From NCBI GenBank assembly GCA_013041995.1, contig JABDRA010000491.1, forward strand, positions 1 to 6,478: a DNA stretch of 6,478 bases, written 5' to 3'. Within the stretch, counting starts at the first letter, position 1; each line of letters opens with the position of its first letter. The translations under genes and the position numbers were made by a program. The notes under the pieces are model-generated. The model saw nothing but the letters and a program-made list of their open reading frames with translations. It had not been told where the DNA came from and made no database searches. This document shows positions 1 through 6,230 of this stretch, piece by piece. This DNA comes from Anderseniella sp. (GTDB lineage: Bacteria > Pseudomonadota > Alphaproteobacteria > Rhizobiales > Aestuariivirgaceae).

Positions 1-1
1 C

Positions 2-1198
2 CGGAACCATCCGGACATTCGCCAGGTCCTCAAGGACTTCATGGATGCGGACTTCTGCTCCCTCGTCCAGATGGAAACACCGATCCTGTGCGGGCTCGTG
101 GCGCGCGAACTCAAACGACGCTGCGGCTATGGGCTGGACAAGGTGTACTTCTGTTCGACCGGTGCTGAAGGCAACGAGACAGCCATCAAGTTCGTGCGCC
201 GGGCAACCGGCCGTGACAGGCTGGTGTTTGCAAGTTCCGCCTTTCATGGCCTGACGTCAGGAGCACTTGCCTTGAACGGCGGAGAAGTGTTCCGCGAAAA
301 ATTTGGCGAACTGCTGGGTACCGACAAGGTGCCGTTTGGAGATCTGGACGCTTTGGAGGCAGTGCTTGCAACCGGTGATGTTGCCGCGTTTTTCATTGAG
401 CCCATTCAGGGCAAGGGCGTTAACATTCCGCCAGCAGGTTACCTGGCCGGTGCAGGCAGGCTATGCAGGAAATACGGCACCCTTTTTGTTGTCGATGAAG
501 TCCAGACCGGCATTGGCCGCACCGGAAAATTTCTGGCAATCCAGCACGAGGATGGCGTTGAACCTGACCTGATCATTCTGTCCAAGTCCCTGTCTGGCGG
601 TTACGTGCCTGTGTGTGCCGTACTGATGAAGGATGGCGTTTACAACAAGGTTTTTTCATCGCTTGATCGCGCAGTTGTTCATTCTTCGACATTCGGAAAA
701 TCCAACTTCGCCATGGCCGCAGCTCTTGCTGCCATGAACGTCCTTGATGAAGAGGACCTGTGTGCCAATGCAACTGCCATGGGAAATCTGCTCGGCGAAC
801 GGTTGTCGGCACTGGTGCCGAAATACGAGTTCATGAAAGAGGTACGCTGGCGCGGATTGATGCTGGCGGTTGAATTCGGGAAACCGAAATCCCTCAAGCT
901 GCGCACGGCATGGGCGACCGTCAATGGTCTGAACGAGGATCTGTTTTGTCAGGCCGTCACCATTCCCCTGCTGGAAGACCACGCCATTCTTACCCAGGTT
1001 GCCGGAAACCGCATGACCACAATCAAACTGATCCCTCCATTGACCATCAATGAGGCCGATGTTGACTGGTTTGTTTGCGCTTTCGACAAGGTCATGGCGG
1101 ATCTTCACAAGTTCCCGGGCCCCGCGTGGGAGAGCCTGACACGCATCGCCAAGAATGCGCTGGCGCGCCCGGATGAAAAGGCCAGGGCCAGCGCATGA
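2..1198 (+). CDS. hpnO: Class III PLP aminotransferase, hopanoid-associated (HpnO), 5' partial
   Basis: Probably the aminotransferase that converts the ribosylhopane side chain to 35-aminobacteriohopanetriol, a cytoplasmic PLP-dependent step. The reading frame is open from base 2 with no stop, so the gene begins upstream; 398 codons are visible and roughly 60 N-terminal residues are probably missing. Class III (ornithine/acetylornithine-type) aminotransferase signatures are clear. Numbering from the first visible Met (base 41), the PLP phosphate-binding STGAEGNE lies at residues 39-46 and SAFHG at 66-70, with Phe68 as the likely cofactor-ring stacking residue. The PLP-N1 aspartate is Asp152 in VVDEVQTGIGRTG, and the Schiff-base lysine is Lys182 in LSKSLSGGYVP. 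Sequence alone would also allow acetylornithine or another omega-aminotransferase. The HpnO call rests on the four-base overlap with hpnN and the hpnH/hpnG/shc neighbourhood. Class is near certain; the specific role is likely. Confidence 0.87.
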   Translation, partial: RNHPDIRQVLKDFMDADFCSLVQMETPILCGLVARELKRRCGYGLDKVYFCSTGAEGNETAIKFVRRATGRDRLVFASSAFHGLTSGALALNGGEVFREKFGELLGTDKVPFGDLDALEAVLATGDVAAFFIEPIQGKGVNIPPAGYLAGAGRLCRKYGTLFVVDEVQTGIGRTGKFLAIQHEDGVEPDLIILSKSLSGGYVPVCAVLMKDGVYNKVFSSLDRAVVHSSTFGKSNFAMAAALAAMNVLDEEDLCANATAMGNLLGERLSALVPKYEFMKEVRWRGLMLAVEFGKPKSLKLRTAWATVNGLNEDLFCQAVTIPLLEDHAILTQVAGNRMTTIKLIPPLTINEADVDWFVCAFDKVMADLHKFPGPAWESLTRIAKNALARPDEKARASA

Positions 1199-4071
1199 CG
1201 ACGACCAAGCGTACGGCGCGCAAGCCAGCAGCCCGCAAGTCTGCTGCGAGAAAGAAACCTGCCAAGACAGCCAGAAAGTCAGAGGCTGAAAAAGATCTTA
1301 AAACGGCGGTGGCTGATCCGGTGGACGTTGAGACCAGCGCATCTGAACACACAGACAACGCCGGAAACCAAACTGACAGTCCTGAAGCCAAGGGTGTCGT
1401 TGCAGCCCTTAAGTCGGGCGAGGCGTTTGCGCACATCGCACGAGCTTGCAGCAATCGTGCCTGGATCGTTGTCATTGTATTTATCATATTGGCAGCCCTT
1501 GGGGCGGGTCTGGCTGCAACCAAACTGAAAGTCGACACAGATCCCGGCCTGATGATCTCCAACAGCCTGGACTTCCGCCAGAAGTACAAGCAGTTCTCCA
1601 AAACGTTCCCCGCGGTTGAGAACAATTTCCTGTTCATTGTGGAAAGCGATGATCCCGAGGAAAGCCGCAAAGGCGCGGAACGGGTCGAGAAGGCCCTGCT
1701 GGTCAGACCGGACCTGTTTCATCATGTGGTCGCACCCGGTGTCGGTGCGTTTTTCGACGATTACGGTATCCTCTACGCAGATACACAGGATGTGAAAAAG
1801 ATTGCGGACAAGATCAAGGAATCCGCTCCAACCTTCAATGCACTTGCAGATCAGCCGAACATGGCTGGTCTGTCAGGTGTCCTGAATGAAATTACCGCCT
1901 ACACCCAGGCGGGCAGGGCGCCGGAAGGCGTGGAGGTGTTCTTGAACGCCATTGCCAGCACGGTAGATGGGGAGACCTCCGGGCAGTCAGTACCGCTGGA
2001 CTGGTCGGGCCTGGGCGGAACCGGTGACGGACCGGTGCTGACTGAAAAGCGCTGGTTCGTGCTGAGCCAGCCGATACTCGATTTTTCCGAAATCGAGTCA
2101 GCAGCAAAGCCAATGGCCGAGGCGCGCAAACTCATGGCTGACCCTGCGATAACCGCAGACGGCAAGGTCACCGTAGAGCTGACTGGCGAAGCAGCCTTGA
2201 ACGCGGAAGAATTTGAAGCGGTGACCAAGGGCGCAGCCATTGCCGGCATCATATCGTTCACTCTGGTCACCCTGACCGTGTTCTTTGGTTTGCCGGCGAT
2301 GGTGCTTGTTGTTCCAGCACTCAGCCTCATCATACTGGGCTTCTTGATAAATGCCGGGTTCGCAACCTTGAGCGTCGGTTACCTGAACATGATATCGGTT
2401 GCCTTTGCAGTGCTGTTTATCGGCCTTGGTATTGATTATGCGGTTCACGTCGTTTTGCGGTTTGCCGAACATCGTGCAAAAGGCGAATCCGGTTCTGATG
2501 CTGCCGTAAGCGCGGTGCGCAAGACCGGTCCGGCCCTTGCCTTGTGCACAGTGACCACCGCATTTGCGTTTCTGGCCTTCACACCAACCGATTTTGTCGG
2601 CATGGCCCAACTCGGTGTTATCGCTGCGGGCGGCCTGGTAATCGCATTTATTGCCTCCATCACGTTGATACCGGCCATCCTTACCTTGTTGCCCGGCAAG
2701 CAGGAAAAATTTGCCCGCAACATGGCTCACCTCAAGTCAGTGAACGGCAAGAGACGGTCTCGGAGTTCCTGGATTCGCACTGGCGCCACACTGGTCATTC
2801 TGGGCATTGCGGCAGCGTCCCTGTTCACATTTTCAGATGCGCGCTTTGACGGCGATCCGATAAACCTGAAAGACCCGGCTGCGCCGACCGTCAAGGCGTT
2901 CATGAAAATACTCGAAGACCAGCCCGGCGAAATCTATGCCGGTCAGGTTCTCGTTGAACCGGGGCAACCGGCGCGTGAGATGGTTGCAAAACTGAACGCG
3001 CTGCCCGAGGTCAAGAAGGTTCATGCAATTTCCGACTTCCTGCCGGAGGACCAGGTCGCCAAACTGGCAGAGCTCAATCCTTTGCGTGATGTGATGCCGC
3101 GGGTGGTGAATTCAGGTTCGGATGTCGGTGATGAAGTGCGCCGGCGGATGATTGCCAGCATCTCCAGAAACATGAAAGCGTTGTCCGGTGTCGAAGATGC
3201 GCCGGCTGCATTGAAAGCGTCAGCGAAACGCCTGCAAGATGCCATTGCGGCCTTTGACGAGAAAAACACAGGTGATGACAGCGAAGCCACTGCAAGACTC
3301 GAACGGCAACTGTTTGTCGGGTTGCCGGACATGCTGGCCGATATCAATCGCCTGGCCACAACCAACACGGTAAGTGTTGATGCCCTGCAGACAACCTTGC
3401 GCGAGCGGTTTGTAGCGCCGGATGGCAGATGGCGGCTTGAGGTGGTGCCTGCGAAAAACATGCGCGATTCGGGTAATCTGGAAGAGTTTGTGGCGGCTTT
3501 GCAATCCGTGGACCCTGAAGTTTCCGGCTCACCTGTAGATATCGCGGGCTCAGCCGACGCGGTCGCGCGGGCCATGATCCTGGCGACGCTTGCTGCTTTG
3601 GCGATGGTGGTGCTGTTGGCATGGCCGGCGTTCCTGCGCGTGCGTTATGTGTTGCTTGTGCTCTCACCACTGGTGTTGGCTGCGTGCCTGATGGTGGGAT
3701 ACACCGTCATGTTCAGCTCACCGTTCAATTTCGCCAATGTCATTGTGCTGCCGCTGTTGCTGGGTCTGGGGGTTGATTCTTCCATCCACTATGTCATGCG
3801 CGCACGTGAGGAGACCGTGGCAACAGATGTAACCGGCACATCCACTCCAAGAGCAGTCCTGATTTCTGCCCTCACAACAATTGGATCGTTCGGGACATTG
3901 TGGCTTTCCGGTCATCGCGGCATGTCGAGCATGGGGGAAATGCTGACCATCGCAATCCTGGTCACGCTGATTTGTACGCTGGTGGTTTTGCCACAACTCA
4001 TGCACTGGGCATTCTCTAGGGGGAGCAGAGTGCCAGTGGCTAAAGAGCACACCACGGGTGGAAACCCTTGA
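1195..4071 (+). CDS. hpnN: Hopanoid transporter HpnN, RND/MMPL superfamily
   Basis: A 958-residue inner-membrane RND permease. HpnN proteins are known to move hopanoids towards the outer membrane. The architecture is the RND duplication: TM1 at about residues 89-108, a periplasmic domain at about 109-344, and TM2-TM6 at about 345-500 (a sterol-sensing-like block). TM7 is at about 530-548, the second periplasmic domain at about 549-790, and TM8-TM12 at about 790-934. Charged residues sit in the matching helices TM4 (GLGIDY, Asp414) and TM10 (GLGVDSS, Asp861), as expected for proton-coupled RND/MMPL proteins. The ATG overlaps the hpnO stop as ATGA, which supports this start despite a weak Shine-Dalgarno; no other Met occurs before residue 120. 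The oddity is the N-terminus. Residues 1-33 are rich in Lys/Arg/Ala/Pro with an ARK motif recurring at 8, 13, 18 and 26, followed by an acidic, polar linker to about residue 66. That makes the protein about 80 residues longer than the RND core requires. Confidence 0.93.
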   Translation: MTTTKRTARKPAARKSAARKKPAKTARKSEAEKDLKTAVADPVDVETSASEHTDNAGNQTDSPEAKGVVAALKSGEAFAHIARACSNRAWIVVIVFIILAALGAGLAATKLKVDTDPGLMISNSLDFRQKYKQFSKTFPAVENNFLFIVESDDPEESRKGAERVEKALLVRPDLFHHVVAPGVGAFFDDYGILYADTQDVKKIADKIKESAPTFNALADQPNMAGLSGVLNEITAYTQAGRAPEGVEVFLNAIASTVDGETSGQSVPLDWSGLGGTGDGPVLTEKRWFVLSQPILDFSEIESAAKPMAEARKLMADPAITADGKVTVELTGEAALNAEEFEAVTKGAAIAGIISFTLVTLTVFFGLPAMVLVVPALSLIILGFLINAGFATLSVGYLNMISVAFAVLFIGLGIDYAVHVVLRFAEHRAKGESGSDAAVSAVRKTGPALALCTVTTAFAFLAFTPTDFVGMAQLGVIAAGGLVIAFIASITLIPAILTLLPGKQEKFARNMAHLKSVNGKRRSRSSWIRTGATLVILGIAAASLFTFSDARFDGDPINLKDPAAPTVKAFMKILEDQPGEIYAGQVLVEPGQPAREMVAKLNALPEVKKVHAISDFLPEDQVAKLAELNPLRDVMPRVVNSGSDVGDEVRRRMIASISRNMKALSGVEDAPAALKASAKRLQDAIAAFDEKNTGDDSEATARLERQLFVGLPDMLADINRLATTNTVSVDALQTTLRERFVAPDGRWRLEVVPAKNMRDSGNLEEFVAALQSVDPEVSGSPVDIAGSADAVARAMILATLAALAMVVLLAWPAFLRVRYVLLVLSPLVLAACLMVGYTVMFSSPFNFANVIVLPLLLGLGVDSSIHYVMRAREETVATDVTGTSTPRAVLISALTTIGSFGTLWLSGHRGMSSMGEMLTIAILVTLICTLVVLPQLMHWAFSRGSRVPVAKEHTTGGNP

Positions 4072-4096
4072 CCTCGCTGTGAGGTCATAATTAAGA
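4068..4096 (+). promoter_or_regulatory. Possible weak promoter for hpnH
   Basis: TTGACC at 4068-4073 is a good match to a sigma-70-type -35 hexamer, and a 17-bp spacer leads to TTAAGA at 4091-4096, which is a poor -10. An alternative -10, CATAAT at 4086-4091, looks better but is spaced only 12 bp away. Transcription from about 4103 would give a short leader ending in the Shine-Dalgarno at 4141-4148, in agreement with a GTG start at 4156. This is inference from weak motifs; hpnH may simply be read through from hpnO-hpnN. Confidence 0.25.
4069..4087. repeat. Perfect 7-bp inverted repeat at the hpnN-hpnH junction
   Basis: TGACCTC (4069-4075) and GAGGTCA (4081-4087) form an uninterrupted dyad around a five-base centre, GCTGT. 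The left arm begins with the hpnN stop codon TGA. There is no T-run after it (TAATTAAG follows), so it does not look like an intrinsic terminator. It could be an operator overlapping the -35-like TTGACC, or an intercistronic RNA hairpin that affects coupling or decay between hpnN and hpnH. Confidence 0.5.
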
Positions 4097-4140
4097 ACAT
4101 GTCTTCTGATTTACGGGGGCGTTTTCAAGTTCGAACAACA

Positions 4141-4148
4141 AAAGGTGG
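4141..4148 (+). promoter_or_regulatory. Shine-Dalgarno that supports a GTG start for hpnH
   Basis: AAAGGTGG at 4141-4148 resembles the AAGGAGG consensus with one substitution and lies seven bases before GTG at 4156-4158. The in-frame ATG at 4099 has only AT-rich sequence (TAATTAAGAAC) before it and no comparable site. This decides the preferred hpnH start. Confidence 0.7.
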
Positions 4149-4155
4149 TAGACCT

Positions 4156-5283
4156 GTGTCGGTACCGTTTATGCAGCAAGCGCGCGTTGGCGCCTATGTG
4201 ATGAAGCAGAAGCTCAAGGGCAACAAGCACTATCCGCTGGTGCTTATGCTAGAGCCATTGTTCAAATGCAATCTGGCCTGTGCCGGTTGCGGCAAGATCG
4301 ACTATCCGAAACCGATCCTCGACAAGCGCCTGTCGGTCAAGGATTGCCTGGAGGCAGTAGATGAATGCGGTGCGCCGATTGTAGCTATTCCCGGCGGTGA
4401 ACCGCTTATCCATAAGGAAATCGGTGAAATCGTTGAAGGCATTGTGGCACGCAAGAAGTACGTGTCGTTGTGCACCAATGCGCTGTTGCTCGAAAAGAAG
4501 CTGCATTTGTTCAAGCCGTCACCGTTTCTGTTCTTTTCCGTCCATCTTGACGGTCTCAAAGACCACCACGACAAGTCGGTTTGCCAGACCGGTGTATATG
4601 ACCGCGCGATTTCGGCTATCAAGGCTGCACAGGCGAAGGGCTTCCAGGTCAATGCCAACGCGACCATTTTTGACGGACATGAGCCGGAAGATATCGCCAA
4701 GTTCCTCGACATGACCACCGAGATGGGCGTCAACGTCTCAATCTCACCTGGCTTCATGTATGAGCGTGCGCCTGATCAGGAGAGCTTCCTGTCGCGCCGC
4801 AAGACCAAACAGTTGTTCCGCGAAGTCTTCAAGCACGGCAAGGGCAAGAAGTGGAAGCTGTCGCACTCAACCTTGTTCCTCGACTTCCTCGCTGGTAACC
4901 AGGAGTATATGTGCACGCCGTGGGGTATGCCGACCCGCAATGTGTTTGGCTGGCAAAAGCCGTGTTACCTGCTCGGCGAAGGATACGTCTCCACCTATAA
5001 GGAACTCATCGATACAACCGACTGGGAAGCCTACGGCACCGGGCGTTATGAAAAATGTGCCAACTGCATGGCCCATTGCGGCTTTGAACCAACGGCTGCT
5101 CTTGATGCCACGGCCAACCCGCTGAAGGCGCTGGCGGTTGCCATTCGCGGTGTGAAGACAGATGGTGACTTCGCGCCGGAAATCGATCTCACTCATGCCC
5201 GCAAGGCCGACTATGACCTGCATGAAGAGCACGTCACAAAAGTCATGAAGGAGATTCACGCGCCGAAAGTGGCTGCTGAATAA
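4156..5283 (+). CDS. hpnH: Adenosyl-hopene synthase HpnH, radical SAM
   Basis: A cytoplasmic radical SAM enzyme that adds the 5'-deoxyadenosyl group of SAM to hopene, giving adenosylhopane, the first committed step to extended (C35) hopanoids. Numbering from GTG (375 residues), the iron-sulfur motif CNLACAGC supplies Cys38, Cys42 and Cys45, and the SAM-contacting GGEP is at 80-83. The C-terminal part carries more cysteines, including Cys253, Cys270 and the cluster Cys301, Cys304 and Cys308 (KCANCMAHCGFE), typical of the HpnH C-terminal domain. GTG is chosen over the in-frame ATG at 4099 because a good Shine-Dalgarno precedes it. The resulting N-terminus, SVPFMQQARVGAY after the initiator, also matches where I recall HpnH proteins beginning; the ATG form would add 19 residues of mostly basic sequence. 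The gene lies 84 bp after hpnN on the same strand and ends before a strong terminator. Confidence 0.94.
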   Translation: MSVPFMQQARVGAYVMKQKLKGNKHYPLVLMLEPLFKCNLACAGCGKIDYPKPILDKRLSVKDCLEAVDECGAPIVAIPGGEPLIHKEIGEIVEGIVARKKYVSLCTNALLLEKKLHLFKPSPFLFFSVHLDGLKDHHDKSVCQTGVYDRAISAIKAAQAKGFQVNANATIFDGHEPEDIAKFLDMTTEMGVNVSISPGFMYERAPDQESFLSRRKTKQLFREVFKHGKGKKWKLSHSTLFLDFLAGNQEYMCTPWGMPTRNVFGWQKPCYLLGEGYVSTYKELIDTTDWEAYGTGRYEKCANCMAHCGFEPTAALDATANPLKALAVAIRGVKTDGDFAPEIDLTHARKADYDLHEEHVTKVMKEIHAPKVAAE

Positions 5284-5316
5284 GTTCGGAAGCTTTAAAC
5301 TTTACGAATACAAAGC

Positions 5317-5346
5317 GGCCCGGTGCAGTAATGTGCCGGGCCTTTT
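5317..5346 (+). terminator. Rho-independent terminator after hpnH
   Basis: An 11-bp stem (5317-5327 with 5332-5342, including two G-U pairs) closes a GTAA loop and is followed by TTTT at 5343-5346. It starts 34 bases after the hpnH stop. It lies between convergent genes, so it may also help stop minus-strand transcripts from hpnG, whose stop is at 5405-5407; on that strand the stem is followed by GCTTTG, a weaker U-run. The rest of 5284-5404 shows no gene. Confidence 0.85.
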
Positions 5347-5404
5347 CATGATCGCTTGCAAAGTGCTGGAACAACTTTATGGGTTCTACCGACCCCATAT
5401 TTCT

Positions 5405-6124
5405 CTAGCTTGTTATGCCAAAATCCGGGAGCAGGGCCTCGCAGACGACCTTGAGTTGCTTTTGCGCCTTGCTTGACTTGCCGGCAAGCCGTATCAGTCC
5501 GCCGACATCCTGCGGTCGCGAGGCCAGCCCGCGCAGCAGGCCACGGATGTTCAGGTTGCCATCAGAATGCACAGCATCTCGCGTCGCTTCGGGCAGGGTG
5601 TCTGTGCCTTCATCCAGCACGATTCGAATGGCGATGAACGGTATGTTGAACCGTGTGGCGGCGTGCGCGATACCGGCACTTTCCATGTCCACAGCGCAGG
5701 CACCGCATTGTGAATGGGTGGCCTGTTTGCCGTCCTGGGTTTCAATAATTTCGGTTGCGCAATAGACGGCCCTGTCCGTGACGACCGGCAAGCCTGCCAT
5801 CTTGCCTGCTACCGCTGATATCCAGGCAGTGTCAGTGTCGAAGCGTTCGTCTTCTTCAGTGATTATCGCGTTCGGCAGGATGATGCTGCCAGTGGAGATG
5901 GCCGTATCGAGTGCGCCACAAAACCCGATTGAGACCAGTCCTGACAACCGCTTCTCCAGGCGGCCCAGTTCCGCCGCTGCCAGAAACCCTGCCGCGCGGC
6001 CCAGGCCCGACTGCACGGCGATCAGCCTGTCGCGTACGGGAGCGACCGTGCCACTGACGACAGAGTACTCCTGCGCAAGCGCTGTTATGAGCCCGATGGG
6101 TCTGATGTGATCTGAAGTCGCCAT
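5405..6124 (-). CDS. hpnG: Hopanoid-associated nucleosidase/phosphorylase HpnG
   Basis: A cytoplasmic enzyme of the purine nucleoside phosphorylase/MTA-SAH nucleosidase fold that acts after HpnH, releasing adenine from adenosylhopane to give (phospho)ribosylhopane. From ATG at 6122-6124 it has 239 residues. Family features are the substrate-loop region SIGFCGALD at 65-73 with TGSIILP soon after, the ribose-binding AVDMESAG at about 144-151, and VLDEGTD at 169-175, where Asp171 is the likely acid that protonates the purine. An in-frame TTG at 6131-6133 would add three residues. Neither start has a clear Shine-Dalgarno, so ATG is a preference, not proven. The gene lies 106 bp downstream of shc on the same strand, so co-transcription is plausible, but a hairpin sits in that gap. 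The generic nucleosidase call is very firm; the hopanoid role follows from hpnH and shc on either side. Confidence 0.92.
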   Translation of the reverse strand: MATSDHIRPIGLITALAQEYSVVSGTVAPVRDRLIAVQSGLGRAAGFLAAAELGRLEKRLSGLVSIGFCGALDTAISTGSIILPNAIITEEDERFDTDTAWISAVAGKMAGLPVVTDRAVYCATEIIETQDGKQATHSQCGACAVDMESAGIAHAATRFNIPFIAIRIVLDEGTDTLPEATRDAVHSDGNLNIRGLLRGLASRPQDVGGLIRLAGKSSKAQKQLKVVCEALLPDFGITS

Positions 6125-6148
6125 TTGAGGCAAAGCAAGTGCAGCAGT

Positions 6149-6174
6149 AAGGCGGGTTCGTCAACCCGCCTTTT
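6149..6174 (+). terminator. Terminator-like hairpin between shc and hpnG
   Basis: AAGGCGGGTT (6149-6158) pairs perfectly with AACCCGCCTT (6163-6172) around the loop CGTC, and TTTTGTGT follows on the plus strand from 6171. By its T-run it reads as a plus-strand terminator, yet both flanking genes, shc and hpnG, run on the minus strand. In their direction the stem is followed only by TTACTGC, so it would be a weak terminator or attenuator 24 bases before the hpnG ATG. It may block antisense transcription into shc or set the shc:hpnG ratio. Confidence 0.6.
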
Positions 6175-6230
6175 GTGTCACATGAAATTTCACGGCAAGG
6201 AGACGGCTTGGCTGGTTCACCGGGAAAACC

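Noticed and set aside
656..1108. 150-codon minus-strand open frame inside hpnO
   Set aside because: Antisense to well-conserved aminotransferase coding sequence, no family resemblance, no ribosome binding context seen.
1092..1670. 192-codon minus-strand open frame across the hpnO-hpnN junction
   Set aside because: The Ala/Arg-rich stretch is the complement of the Lys/Ala-rich HpnN tail; no independent evidence of coding.
2098..2730. 210-codon minus-strand open frame inside hpnN
   Set aside because: Its translation has no recognisable domain and it lies wholly antisense to a clear RND transporter; it is a shadow of hpnN codon structure.
3021..3575. 184-codon minus-strand open frame in hpnN
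   Set aside because: Low-complexity Ser/Ala/Arg composition typical of an antisense frame opposite a GC-rich gene.
6183..6192. 10-bp palindrome TGAAATTTCA in the shc-hpnG gap
   Set aside because: A short AT-rich palindrome of this size is expected by chance, and there is no promoter or second copy nearby to support an operator.
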